This document shows, piece after piece, positions 46,401 to 59,500 of a stretch of DNA of 64,000 bases; positions within the stretch are counted from its first letter, which is position 1, and the number at the start of each line of letters is the position of its first letter. Location: the NCBI GenBank assembly GCA_001662425.1, contig BDDC01000039.1, positions 86,973-150,972 of the forward strand. Direction: 5' to 3'. The notes beneath the pieces were generated by a model that ran no database searches, was not told the DNA's origin, and saw only the letters and a list, made by a program, of their open reading frames with translations. The position numbers and the translations under genes were made by a program. The DNA comes from Chlamydomonas sphaeroides (Eukaryota > Chlorophyta > Chlorophyceae > Chlamydomonadales > Chlamydomonadaceae).

Positions 46401-49400
46401 CTTACCGCAGCGGCTGCAGCTGCGGCGCTGCACCCTCCTGCTTGATGACCGGCGGGTGCAACTCTGGACGGGCGGGCAGAGGATAGGAGTTGCATGCACA
46501 GGCAGGAAGCACGGCCCATGGCGTGTTAGTTTCAAATGAGACGTCCAGCGGTCCGCTGCGTGGCACGCCGCGTTGAGCAGCGCATCTGCACCCCGTGCCC
46601 AGCAGCCAAGACCACAGGCATCGTACGTATCGCATGGGCGTCGTCGCCGCCTGCGCACGGCTGCAATTCCGCGCAGCACGGCCTGCCGCCGCGCGCTTCG
46701 AGGCACGCTGCTGCGCTGCTGCCGCCGCGGCGGACGAAGTTATGAAAATTCTATGCCGCATTTGATGGATTTAACCTAGCCTGGGAACGAAGCACTGGAA
46801 GGAGTTATTGTTAAGCACACTACCAGTGCACCCACCGCCTGCAGGCTTATCGGCCAGCGCCTGCACCGCCTCGGCCGCCTCCGCCAGGGTGTCCAGGCCT
46901 TGGTAGGCGCCAGCAGAGCTGCCCCGCGCTGCGGCCTGCTGCTCGGGGAGTTGCGCCTGCCCCCTGGGCCCCTGCTCCTCGGTGCCCGCCGGGGCAGCAG
47001 GTGGGCCGGCGAGAGGCGCAGCAGCAGCCGCGGTAGTGCCGCCGCCGCTGTCACCCGCAGCGCTGCTGCCACCGCCGCCGCCACCGCCCCAGCTCGGCCC
47101 CGGCCCCATCGGGGACGCTCGCGGCAGGCTGGGGCGGAGACCCACGGCCTCCAGCATGCCTACATGCGCAACCGAAACGACGCACGCAGGGGCGCTTAGG
47201 ATTCGATCGGGGGCGCTTGCAGGGGCAGTATGACAAGCAATATACGTTTGTAGGGCATTTTTGATAGCTGCCCGCCTCACCGCCGGGGCCGCCGCCCTCC
47301 ACATCTTCGGCGGTGCGGCGGCAGGCAGCGGGGCGCGGCCGGCGACCCTCGTCTCCGCAGGGCGCTCCAGCGGCCGCGACGGCGCCTGCATCGCTCGTCC
47401 CGCCAGGCACGCGCTTCTCTGGCTCCTGCCGCTTGCGCGAGCCTGGTGGGCCATGGCCGTGAGCACGCCTGAGCGAGTACGACGTGCGTGCGTGCATGAT
47501 GGAACACCTTCGCTGTGCTCTTCCACTCCGTCTCTGCCCCCGCCCACGACGGCGCTAGCATCGCAGTCCGCTGGCATGGCTGGCAATGCGCACCCGTGCG
47601 GATGCACTCCTTGGCTCCGCCGGCAGCGGCAGCGGCCTTGCCGTGCCCGCCGCCCGCCGCTGCAGGGTTGACCACGGCGGACGAAGGCCGGGGGCGCACT
47701 TCTAGACCGGCGGCTGCTGGCGGGGACCCACGGGCGCCTGCTGGTGCATCGGAACGGAGGACGGACGAAGTTAAGCCAAAGTTAGATGGAGCGTGGCCTG
47801 CCTCCTTATCTTTCGTGCTCCTCTATCTGTATGTCCACCCGGGCTTTGCTTGATTAAAGGCCATGCATGTGCCTCACCGCTGTTTAAATTCACGGTCGCC
47901 TGCCTGCAGAAGGGCGCTTCTTTGAGCCTTGGAGCTGGGGCTGGTGCCATAAAGATGGGCTGCGGCTCGCCCCCCCCGCGTGTGACCGGCGCTGCAGATG
48001 ACGCAGGAGGCGCAGGAGGCGGGGAGGGGCACACAGGACTATCAATTCGCTAGGGCAGGTGGCGAGCAGTTGTTGGGCCAGGCACTACAGCAGCGGGTAG
48101 GTCATGCATCCCTGCGTGCGCACCTTCGTCAGCGTGGCCTCTGCCAGTACCGCCAGCAGCGCCGCCGCCGCCGCCGCTGCCGCCATCGTTGCCTGCCGCC
48201 GTTGCCTGCCGGCCCTGTCGCTGCTGCCCGCCGGAGCCTGCGCCTGGAGGCGCAGCACGCTCACCCTGATGGCCGACCGCCGCGGCGTGGACGAGTGGCA
48301 GCGCGGCTGCGTCCGGGCGCTCCTGCTGCATGGGGAGCGCGAGCAGCGCGGCGAGCCGCACCAGGGAGTCGTCAGAGTAGGCAGCAGTCCCAGCAGCCGC
48401 TGGCGCCTGCTGAGGCTGGAGCTGCTGCACCGGGGGCGGCGGCACTTGGGGGCGGCTGCGCGGTGGGAAGCTGAAGCCGCCAGCAGCAGCGCCGCCGCCC
48501 GCGCCAGAAGCAGCGCCGCCACTGGCAGCAGCGGCGCTGCGGGCCGCAAGCGACGCCGGCGCATCGCGGCCAGCTGTGCGGCCGGCTTCGGGCGCGGCCA
48601 GAAGCTGTCCGGCGCCGCTGCCGCGCGTGTCTGTGGGCGGCGGCCTGCTGCCATCGACGGAAGGGCCGCCCACCGCAAGTCTCTTGTCGCCGGCGGGGCG
48701 GTCCACGGCGGACGGCTGCGGCCCAGTGCCGAGGCGAGCCGCACCCGCACCGGTGCTACCGGCAGGGGCCGCCGAGGCGCCAATGGCACCGCTGGGCGCT
48801 GCGGCCACGGGCATGCCTCGGCTTGCTATCGGGGGCCCGGCGGCTGGGGCAGACGATCCGCCGGGGCCCTGCGGCACGGCTGGGCTGGCGGTGGCGGCGG
48901 CTTTCGGCAGACGAGGCAGCGCTGCGTGCAGGACCCCGCCAGCGGCGCCACGGCCAGCGCCGGCGTTTGACCCGCCGCCCACCGCACCCGCTGCCCGCTG
49001 CCCCGAGCAGTGCGGCGGGGCTGTCGCAGCACCGGGCGGCCGCTCGGCCGAGGCAGTGGGCTGCCAGCCTCGCACCTCCGCCTCCCTGTCGCCCTCTGGA
49101 TCGCTGCTGCCGCCGGCTCTCTCGACACACGCCAGCTGCCGGATGTGCTGCCGCCCCGACCCGGACTGCCTGGGCGGGGTGGCTGGCGCAGCGTCAGCTG
49201 CAGCGGCGGCGTCGGCGGAGGCGAATGGCTGTCCGGCCTCCTGGCCGAAGCCACCGCCAGAGGCACGCACGAGCGTGAGGGTGATGCGCGCGACGCGGGT
49301 GCCCGCCTCGCCCATGGCGCCCTTCGCCGCTCGCACAGCCGACAGTTGAAGGTGGTCGCCTGGCTGGGCGGAGCGGGCCTGCCACCAGTGGGCGAGGCCG

Positions 49401-51265
49401 TGGAGGCGCCATACGGGGAGGCGCTCCTGACTGCCCTCCCTCGGCGGACGGCTGGTCAGCATGGCGCCTTGCAGCACAGCCGTAGGCGTCGGGCCCTCGG
49501 CGAACCACAGCGGCACCGCGCCACCTTCCGGCAGCCCCGCCTTCGCCACCGCAGGGCCCATCAGACGGGCCACGGCCAGCTGACGGACATAGACCTGTCC
49601 GCTGGTAAAGTACGAGGGCCGCAGGATGGCCGTAGCGGTGCGGTCCTCGTCACCGTCCTCGCTGCTGCTGGTGCCCCGGCTGGTATATGCACGCTTTGCG
49701 GCGCCCGCCGCCGATGGCTGCCCGACGGCGCCGCCGCCATCTGCGCCGCCGCCGCCAGCGCCATCACTCTCCGCCACCACCACCACCACCCTGCCGTGCG
49801 AGTCCTTCGACAGCCGCAGCCCTGCGCCCTGCTTCAGCCCCAAGGTGTCGAGGAGCAGGCCGGCGCGAGAGAGCTCGCAGGACCGGCTGCTGCTGCAGAG
49901 GCCCATCCGGAGCTTGTACTGCTGCAGCCGCCCTCCGGCGGTCTCCGACGACAGGTGCAGCTCGACGCACTGGCTCGTCACGCCTGGGACATGTAGCGCC
50001 TCCCACTGCTGCGGGAAGGCGCTGATGATAGCGTCGCGGCCGTGCAGCTTGCCGTTCGCGCCAACACGAAGCAGCGAGGCATCCGCGCCAGCCCTCCTGC
50101 CGCGGCGGCGGCGGGCACCCGCCGCCGACGCAGGCGCTGGCAGGTAATCGTCATCGCCGCTCCTGTCGTCGCCGCTGTCATCGCTGCTGCAGCTGCGACC
50201 GTCGTGGTCGCCGCCAGCGCTGGCGCCGCTGCCGCTGCCGCTGCTGCTGTCGTCGTCCTCGGCCCCGCCAACGGCCCCATCAGCGGCGCCGCTGCTGTTG
50301 GCGGGCCTGCTGCTGTCGTCGCTTAAATCACCCTGCTCCTCGTCACTGACGCCACCATCTGTGCTGCCACTACTGCTGCTACTGCTGCTACTGCTGCTCT
50401 CCGCGTATCGTTGCTGCAGCCTCGCCCGGCGCGCTCGTCTCGCCACAACCTGCGTAGCGGCGGACGCCAGCAGCGCGCCGGCCGGTGCCGGCTCCACCAC
50501 GGCGACGCCGTCGGGCAGCACCGACAGCCGCAGCTGCGCCACCGGCTGCTCCTTCAGCCCCAGGTCCGTGAGTAGCCGCGTTGCGCCGGTGAGCTGGTGG
50601 CCATAGGTCCCACACCTGACCAAGCTGAGCCCGTATGGCCGCAGCCGCTGACTTCCCGCCTCCCGCACGTGCAGCACCACGGCCTGCTTGGTGCCGCCGG
50701 CCAGCAGAGCCGCCAGCTGCGTTGGGAAGGCTGCACGGATGGCGGCGGCGCCGTAGAGGGCGCGGTGGCGAGCAATAGTGAGCGTGAGTGCAGGGTACTC
50801 CGAGGCCGCAATGCCGTCGCCATCTTCGTTACGTGCACCGCCACCCGCAGCTTCTGGGTCCTGGTTGCCGCCGCCGCACGCCAGCGCTGTTGCGCCACCG
50901 CGCGCCAAGCCGCCGCCGCCGGTCGGCATGCCACCACGACCGCCGGCAGGCCCAACCTCCTCGTTTTCCGTGTCGCCTCTCACGTCGCACACGTCGGGGC
51001 CGAGCGCGGTGGCTGCCGCCGCCGAGCTTCCGACAGGGCCGGCGCCGGCGCCGGCGCCGGCGCCGGCATAGGTCCTGGTCCCAGCCGTGCGAGCCGGTGC
51101 CTGAGCTGCAGGACCCTGAGCGAAAGCTGCCAGCACCGCCGGCGCAACGCCCTCAGCCGCCGCGGCGTGGCCGGCCGTTGCGCCGCCGAGCGGAGTGCGC
51201 GCGGACGGCTCGCGCCAGTTTGCAAATGACACGCTGCCCTCCGGTTGCTGCTGCCACTTCTCCAT
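43487..51265 (-). CDS. large SET-domain protein with repeated N-terminal modules, copy 1
   Basis: Predicted lysine methyltransferase-type nuclear protein, 1905 codons. Exons: 51265-48265, 47991-47878, 47659-47594, 47570-47508, 47385-47281, 47159-46836, 46461-46406, 46127-45623, 45439-44468, 44303-44149, 43843-43487. Most introns are phase 1. Exon 1 holds three related modules at residues about 160-260 (IRAAFPTQLAALL, LTDLGL), 390-500 (IISAFPQQWEALH, LLDTLGLKQGAGLRL) and 545-670 (VYVRQLAVARLM, AQPGDHLQLSAV). They resemble a B3-like barrel, but this is tentative. The SET domain is split over exons 9-11: DPRRGGLGLWAAEGAEIHAG, then LGYGNLAALVNDPR and GNANCA, then VALDEVKPGQQLLMDYGAGWW. NDPR stands where classical SET has NHSC. 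The C-terminus is Ser/acidic then an RRRRGRHRRRRRDRS-type basic tail. ATG 51265 is the first in frame. Substrate is unknown. Confidence 0.78.
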
Positions 51266-52000
51266 CCCGCCACTATGGTTGCTGCCACAGACGCTGTGGC
51301 GAGCAGGCAATGCCTCACGGGTCGCCGGGAAGCACTGACGCTGCGGCCATGCCGATGGGTTAGCGTTCGGGATCTTATGGGGGTTTTCAGTTTCAGCAAC
51401 AGTGCAAGTGCGCAGTGCAATCTCGGCGGACCAGCGGCAGACAATTAACGGTCAGTGGCGCGACCCTGCGCGACCCGCTCACTTCGAGTGCCCCTCGGCA
51501 GCGCACGCAACGCACGCGGCAGCGCCTTCGAGTAGCTGACGCATTATAGGAACGGCTGTGCACCAGAACACGTCAATAACTTTAATATCAACAGGTAAAG
51601 GGAAGGTGAGGACCCGTGGGTCGACTTGCGGCGTCGGCGCAGCGCACCCAGTGCCTGATACTGCTGCCAACGATGTGGGCCTGGGCAGTGAGGGTGGAAA
51701 GGTCGGACCCTAGAGCTGCTGGACACGTAGGCGTAGACGCTGGAGCATGTGGACCTGGGAGGCGGCGACGGTACAGGGCGTTGGGTCACTGGATGATGAT
51801 GAGGATGGTCAACGCCAGCTAAGTGCATCCATGACTTTCTTTGAAGAAGAATGATAGAATTATAGATGAGCAAGGGGGCACAGCGGCAGGCAGAGCCCCT
51901 TGGTCCCTAGACGCACGACCACCAGCGGCGAGTCCTACGCACGCCGTTCACACAAGCAAGGAGACCCACCCACGCGGCCTCCGTCCCAGCTGCCGTAGCA
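51266..52000. other. inner part of the spacer between the divergent SET genes
   Basis: Probable promoter of SET gene 1. Short open frames on both strands have no recognised features, and no conserved elements stand out. Confidence 0.4.
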
Positions 52001-52089
52001 AATCTCCAGGACCAATCACTATGGAACTAAACGGGCCGGAGCCGGAAACCGGTATTCGAAGCGCAACGCGAGACCTACCTGGCTGACCC

Positions 52090-52830
52090 GGCGACACGAT
52101 TTGTCCGCATCCCAGGGCATGTCAGGCTCTACCGCGTCCATGGCGTCCGTTACGAGCGCTGCAAAAGTGTTGAAGTCGGCTGGCGCTGCGGGCAAAATTA
52201 CAAGGGATGGGGCAAGCCGCCACGCCCCACGGCGGGGGCTCCGAGCTCGTGGGGCCCGCCGTACGTAGCCACCTGGCGGGGGGGCGCCTTGGGGCGGCTG
52301 GAGCGGCTGCGCCGCAGGCCGCGGCCGCGGGGCACTGGCACCGGCCCGCACCCACTGCCCGCAGCGCCGCGAGCAGGCTACGGTGTGCTGGCGGCGGCGG
52401 CGGAGGAGCCCGCGGCGGCCGCGCCGGCGGGCCGCGCCGCAAGACTGCGAGAGGCGGCAGCGGTGACGACTGGCGGGCAGGTGGGCGGGAGCACCGCGCC
52501 CGGGGGGGGCTCCAGGCCCCTGCGCGACCCCAGAACCGGCACCACTGCCGGCGGTCGCGGTGGCGTAGGAAGAGGGCGGGGCCACGGCCGCACCGCCGGG
52601 CGGCGGGACCAGCTGGCGGTGGCAGCACCTGGGGCGCGCGGCGCTGCAGGGAGCGCGTGGGCGCGCTCGACGGCCGCCCGGTGGGCGGCAGCGTTGAACG
52701 GCACGAGCCGCGGCGTGAAGCGGGGCTCATCAACAGTGGGGGCCTCCACGTAGAACTCGGCGGGCAGCTGCTGGCGCGCCCCCCAACGCGACGGTCTCTT
52801 GGCTTCGCTGTTATTCAATAATGACCCCGG
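52090..52830 (-). CDS. unidentified coding exons upstream of SET gene 1
   Basis: Two - strand stretches look like exons. One, at about 52804-52636, reads RQQLPAEFYVEAPTVDEPRF and RLVPFNAAAHRAAVERAHAL, ending at a CCCAG|gtgctg donor. The other, at about 52188-52082, reads ADFNTFAALVTDAMDAVEPD then MPWDADKSCRRVSQ, between a tttgcccgcag acceptor and a CAG|gtaggt donor. Composition is much less biased than in neighbouring frames. I do not recognise a family. They could be 5' exons of SET gene 1 or a small separate gene; no start or stop is defined, so coordinates are approximate. Confidence 0.4.
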
Positions 52831-53561
52831 TCGTGCCGCGCCCGCTGCCCCACGTCCCCTCCTCCCCGTGTCTCCGCCCGTACGAGCCACACCGCTCCAC
52901 GCCACTCGTCACCACAATACACGAATTTGTGGGACCTGGGCGGGTTGGCGGCGGATAGAACCCGCTTGTGGGGCGTCGCTTAAGAAAACGCATTCCGATC
53001 GGGGCCTGCGCGACCACGGGCCCTTCACGGGGGACACTGGCCGCGCACATACGACTGACTTTGCTTACAGATGTCAGCGTTTCACGTCAACCCAGCCCAA
53101 GTGCCAAAAAGCGTTAGGCGTTTCTTTCAAAATAAGCGTTTCTTTCAAAACCACACCGACTTGCTTTCTATGCAAAAGCTCAAGTAATCTTATGAACTTC
53201 AGCACTTGCCAGATAGGCGTCTGTCTTCGGTGAGGAGTCCACTTCGCGTGGTTTGCCTGCGGAGGCCATCGCGCGCGTGACGCGCGTTCAACAACTTTCT
53301 GGTAGCGAGGCATGGCCAAAGTGATGCGGCGGCCTTGCAAGCTGTGACCGCTGGCCTGGCCAAGTCCACAAGGCTTTGTCAAGCCACAGCGCACTCCTGA
53401 CCGCAATCAATCCCACCTGGCGTTACCGCTCGGCTACAGTGAACATTTCTACAGCTGATGATATCGCCTCTGTATATGCCTGGATTGCACCAGGCCCTGG
53501 TTCCGGTGCTAGACTCGACAGATTGCCACCGGTCGATGCCGCAAATATCGGCCCGCGCATC

Positions 53562-56500
53562 ATGAACGTCGACGGGGACGCTGAGGGTGACGGGGATGTC
53601 GACGGCGTGCAGGCAGCGAGCGGCGGCGGCTCGGGGCTCGGTGGCGATGATGCCGCCGCGGACGACGCCGATGGCGCTGACCATGCCGCCGCCACATCCG
53701 TACGGGACGCCACATCACGCGAAGCATCTGTGCACAAGCTCACCGTCACAGAGCGCGCACTGACCGGCACCGAGGCGCTGGTGCTGCACGCGCGCGTGCC
53801 CTTCGACCAGGCCGTGGTGGAGCCGTGGGCTGCTGATGGCGCCGCAGTAGGCCAGTGCCTGCCCCAGCAGCTGCCGCCGCAGCTATGGCTGTCAGCCAAA
53901 GCCGGCATCAGCATCCGGTGCGGCGCTGACGATACGGCAGCAGCGATGCCAGTGGCGACGGCGGCGGGAGCACCGATCGACGGCCGTGTGGTGGTGGAGC
54001 AGGCGGCCACAGCAGCTGCCGCTGCAGTGGAGGAGAGCGCCGACGCTGACGGCAGCGCCGGGGAGGAGGACGGCAGCGTTTACCGCAGCGGCAGCGGTGA
54101 CGATGCCAACAACAGCGCCGGCGACGCCAGCGACGACGACGACGATGCTTACGCCAGCGGCGATGCCGGCAGCGACGATGCCGGAGACGACGACGGCTAC
54201 GACGACGGCGATGATCATGGTGACGATGGTGACACCGACGACGACGACGTCGACGGCGATGTCGTGTTTGGCGTGCTGCGTGTAAGCCGCCTTTCACTGC
54301 TAATTGGAATGCGAGCCACCCGGGCCGCCTTCCCGACGCAGCTGGCGGCGCTGTTGGCTCCCGGCGGCGCCAAGCAGGACGTGACGCTGTACGTGCGGGA
54401 GGCCGGCGGCGGGGGCCAGCAGCTGCGGCCGTTCGAGGTCAGCCTCGTCAAGTGCGGATCTTCTAACGTCCAGATCTCTCGCAGCACAAAGCTGGTCAGG
54501 CAGCTGGGGCTGCGGGCAGGGGCCCGGCTTCGGCTGCTTCGGCTGGCCGACGGCCGGGCAGTGGTGGAGCTGGTGACCGTCGCTGTTTGCAGCGACGGCG
54601 AGGCCAGCGGCGGCGAGGCCAGCGGCAGCGAGGCCAGCGGCGGCGAGGCCCGCGGCAGCGAGGCAGCAGGCAACATCGGCAGCGGCGGCGAGGATATCCA
54701 GCAGCCGGCGCCTGTGCCGGGGGCCCGCCGGGGCAGGAGGCCTCGCAGCGGCGCCTCGATGCTAATCTTGGCCACGGGCGGCAAGATCAACGGGGACGAA
54801 GCCCTGCGTGCCGCGGTCCCGCAGCAGTGGGCCGCGCTCGAGGTGTCCAAGCAGCTCCAGCCCATGACCCTGCATGCGAACGCGGCCGGCGGCGGACGCC
54901 CGGGCGGGTCCTACAACCGGGAGGTTCTGGTGGAGCCAGAGGCGGCCGGCACCGGCAGCGGCCGGGCCCGCGGCGGCCGGGGCCGCGGCGGCCGGGGCCG
55001 CGGCGGCCGGGGCCGCGGTCGCATTGGAGGCGAGGGTGGCATTGGTTCGAGGGGCCGCAGCCTTGAGGGCGTCAGGGCCGACGCCTCCGGGGCTGACCGC
55101 AGTGGCGGCGCGGACGGTGGCGGCGGTGGTGGCGATGGCGGCGATGATGGTGACGACAATGGCGGCGGCGATGGCGGCGATGACGACAGCAGCGGCAGCG
55201 ATGACGACAGCAGCGGCAGCGATGACGACGACAGCGGCGATGGTGCTGAGGACCAGCCTGTCAGCACGCTCGTGCTGAAGGATTCGTACTTCAAAATCGC
55301 CGTGTACGTCAGACAGTCCGTCGTGCGCGAGCTGTTTGATGAGGCGGTGGCGGCTGCGGGCCTGCCGGAGGAGGGTGGCTCCGTGCCGGTGTGCGCGGCT
55401 GGCGGTGAGCTGGTCGGCTCGCTGCGCAGCTCGGGGCCTCGGTGCACCATCAGCGGCATTCCCGGCTGGCTCCGGTCCGGTGGAGCCCGGACAGGCGACG
55501 AGCTGCAGCTCTCGGCTGTGAAGGCGGCGGAGGGTCAGGCAGGCGCAGCGGGCACCCACGTTGCCCGTATCGACGTTGCCCTCGTGGGCGGCAAGCAGCC
55601 GGTGGAGGCCGCCGCTGCCGACACCACCGACCAGGTCGGGCCCTCACGCCACGGCATCCGAGGCCATGCCCGCGGTCGCGGCCGTGGCCGTGGCCGTGGC
55701 CGTGGCCGTGGCCGTGGCCGTGGCCGTGGCCGTGGCCGTGGCCGTGGCTGTGGCCGCGGCCCCAGCCCCAGCCCCAGCCGTGGCCGCGGCCGCAGCCACG
55801 GCCGCGGATTGCCATCGCGCTTGCGCGCTGTGCAGAAGAGGCAACCTGCGTTCCACAGTGATGGCAGCAGATGCAGCAGCAGCAGCAGCAGCAGTAGTGG
55901 AAGCGAGTCGTGGGAGGAGGAGGGGCAGGGCGGCGCGCTGCCAGATGTCGCTGCCGAGCAGCCGCCCACATCTCCCCTGGCCCGTGGCCTCAAAGCCGTT
56001 TACCCGGCTACGGGGGGCACCAAGCGGGCAGCCGGCGAGGCCGTCAACCTGCGCAGCACGGCCGCCGCTGCTGCCGCCGCCGCAGCGGCGCGGCGTGGCG
56101 GCGGCGGCGGTGGCGGCGGCAGCGGTGGCGGGGCCTCTGGCCCCGCTGACCGCGGCCATGGACAGGACGACGCCGCCGGCGGCCTTGCAGCGGCCGTGGC
56201 GGGTAGCTGTGCGCTGCAGCTTCCCGCCGGTTTCCTGGAGCAGGAAGACATCGCCGTTCCGCGGCTGGGCGTCAAGGCGCTACTAGGGCCCCACGCTGCG
56301 CCGCGTGCCGGCGAGGCACTGGCCGTGGCCGCGGCGGACGGCCAGCCGCAGTCCGAGCTGCTGGCCGGTGCATCGCTGGTGCGCCGCGGACTCAAGGACG
56401 TCACATGTGACCTGCAGGGCGTTGTGCCCTGGCTGCGGAAGCTGGGCGCCCGGCCCGGTGACTGGCTGCAGCTTATGGCAGTGACGTCCGCCCCCAGCGA

Positions 56501-59500
56501 TGGGGACGCCGCCGCCGTCACCACGATCAGGCTGGCGGTGGCGCAGGACAGGCTGAGGGCGCTGGCGGAGGCGGCGGCGCGGATGCTTCCGACGCCGCAG
56601 CAGAGCGGATTGCCCAGCGGGTCCAGCGACGGCGACGGCGACGGCGACGGCGTCCGGCGGGGCTGCTTGCTGAGGCGGACGACGAGGAGGAGGGCCGTGC
56701 TGCTGGTGAGGCGGGCGGGCAGTTGGGCGTGGAAGAAGTGGTTGGGCTGGCGTGCAGGGGTCGGGGGCAGCTACGGACGGGCTGAGGGTCCAATTGTTGG
56801 GCCCAATGCATACGGATGTTGCGCCCTGAACGTGTCATGGGCAATCCGGCTGCCTTTATGAAGCACGCCAACGTGACCATTTGCTTGCTTGCGTCCGCGC
56901 CGCCTCGTGCCTCAAACCGGTACGCCCCCACCCACCCACGCTCTTTTGCCGCTAGCAGACATGCCCGGCGGCTCGCTCAACGCTGCCCCGGCGGCGGACG
57001 GCGGTGAGCCGCCGCACCCGGCTGGTCCCACCGGCGGCGACGCCAACACCGGCGTCGGAGGCAAGGGCTCTGACGGCGAGTCGGGCGGGGGCAAGGCGCG
57101 ATATCCTTCTGCTGCTCAGCCAGCGTTCCTGGCCTGCCAGCGACTTCTTCTCTACACCTCGCGTTGCCCGTGGTTGGCCCGACAGGCATTCGCAGCAGTG
57201 CGTTTGATGGTGCGATGGAGGACATCGGCGGCGCCGGCACGGCAGCCCCCGCCACGGCTGCACCGCTGCAGGCCCCCGGCGGCAACAACGGCAACGGCGG
57301 GGGCCAGCGGCCACTGCTGCAGCGGCCCGCTGCAACGAGTGCCGCTGGCCGCAGTGACGGCGCTGCATGGGCCGATCCGGGTGCGCGAGCCGAGGAGCAA
57401 GTGCCGGGCTGGGCCGGCGGTGAGGCAGGCGGGCGCCCAGAAGTCGGGCCGAGCGATGCGCAGACGGCATGTATGCGCAGGAAGGGGCGGGAACTGGACT
57501 CGGCACTCTCTGCAGCTCTCGCCCCTGCCGGCCACCACACAATCCCACCCCCCAAACACCGCCGTTCCCCCAGGCTCCGCTGTGCCCGTGGTGCCCGCGT
57601 CCGCCCTGCCTGTCCCGGGAAATGGCTTGGCTCCTGGAAGGGCCTCGGCTCCGGCCGCGACGATGCCGGGCGGTGGTGGAGGCACGGGCGCGCTGCCCAC
57701 TGGCGCAGGCCAGGACCCAGGTGTGTCGGACAGAAGGGGCTCAGCCGGGCAGGGCGGGCGTGCGCATGCTCCGGACGTTGCGGCAGTGTACCCCACAGCA
57801 TGACTCACTGCCGGCGCAAGGCCGCCCGACTAATCAGACATACAGTGTTCTCAGACGCCGCGAGCCCTCACTGTGGTCAGACAGTGGCCTGCTGCGGCCG
57901 CCCTCTACGCCTGCGCCTACGTCGTCGCGCCCCGCAGCTGCTGGTTACCCGCGCGGCGATGCTGCAACTGGCGCAGCCGGGGCGGGCGACGGCCTCGCGC
58001 CGCCTTGGGCGCTTGGCAACAACGACGCCGGTGAGGCTTGCGGCATTCGCGCGTGGAGAAGGCGTGGGTTCGGAGGGGTGCGGTTTTGGGAGCTCGAGGG
58101 AATTCGCAGCACGCGTGCGCGACGGCGCTGCCTACCTAGTGGGACGTGTTGCCCCCCGCCAGGACCCCCGTACCTGCCACCCGCTCCCGCAATGGCCCTG
58201 CAGGTGCACCGGGCCGTCAAGGCGCTGAGGCCGCCACCACCGCTGCCGAGGTCGCCGCTGCCACCGCTGCTGCTGCGGCTGCCGCCGCCTCCGCTGCTGC
58301 TGCGGTCGCTGCTGGTATGCTGCAAATACCCACGGCGGGAGAGGAGCTGCAGCAACAGGCGCCACCGGCAGGTGGTGGCGGTCTTGGCGCTGACGTTTCA
58401 GCCCCGGTCCAGCCGGCCCCAGCCCCACTGCCCTCGCCCGAGGCTCTGCCGGCCGGCGCAGGGGCTCCGGGCACGCAGCAGGCGCTGGAGGTATGGAGGC
58501 CACCAGCGGGCGGAATCGGCGGCGGCCTAGCCGGAGCACCCGATGCGCAGCCGCACCTGCCGCAGCCGGCCCCAGCCCCGCCGTCCCCGCCCGAGGCCCT
58601 GCCGGCCGCCAGCATTGCTCATCTGCACGGCTGGCTGCCGCCCAACACGGCCCGGCCGCCGCTGCAGGCGGGCGAGGCGGCGGTGGCGGGGGTAGTCTTC
58701 CACCCCTCGACGGGCGTGAATCAGGCCATGCAGCGCTGGCGGGCCGCGAGCGCGGGGCTCGGCCAGCTGGCTAAATTGCTGCCGGCGGATGGGCAGATGT
58801 GGATCCCCGGCGTCGACCCTCCCCAGCCGCCTGCCACCACGCCGGCTGCTGGAGGCCCGGCGGCGGCCATGCCCTGGGTGTCCCTGTTTGAGGGCGACGA
58901 GCCCCAGCTCAAGTCCTTAAACGTTCGCAGCAGCCTAGCAGAGTACCTGAGGCTCACGGTCAAGAAGGGCCTGGATGCACCGCTGCCCGAGGGTCCGTTG
59001 GAGCTGATCGGGGTGGAGGCGCGGCAGGACCCTGGCCGCGGTGGCCTGGGTCTGGTCGCCACGGCGTTCCGGCCCCAGAGCAGCGTCTTTGGCGTCGTGG
59101 GAGGCTACATGCTGACTCAGGCGCAGGGCCAGGCGCTGGAGGAGGACGGCTGGGAGCAGCTGGGAGGGGCCGCGGCGGCGGAGCTGCAGCGCTGCACCGA
59201 GCTAGCGGGATTCGAGGACGAGGTGCTGCTGTGGCGCTACCGGGTGGCGTCCTCCCGGCTGCCGCTGCCGGGCCTGGGCAACGCCATGGCGGGTGCGTTG
59301 GCGTGGGTATCGCTGGAGGATGCCGGGATGTGCGAGCGGGCGGGAGGGAGGCCCTCAAACCTACCGCCGCTTTGACGATTTCACGGCGCTGCTTGCGAAC
59401 GCCCTCCACCTGACGTTTTGCCCGCTGCCCTTGCTCTTGCTTTCAACGATCTTACGCCGCTCCCTCAGGGCTAGTTGATGGCCCGAGCACTAACTGGGAG

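Noticed and set aside
48104..49996. Several 250-330 codon + strand frames
   Set aside because: Antisense to exon 1 of SET gene 1, whose - strand frame is supported by its paralogue and by continuous splice phases.
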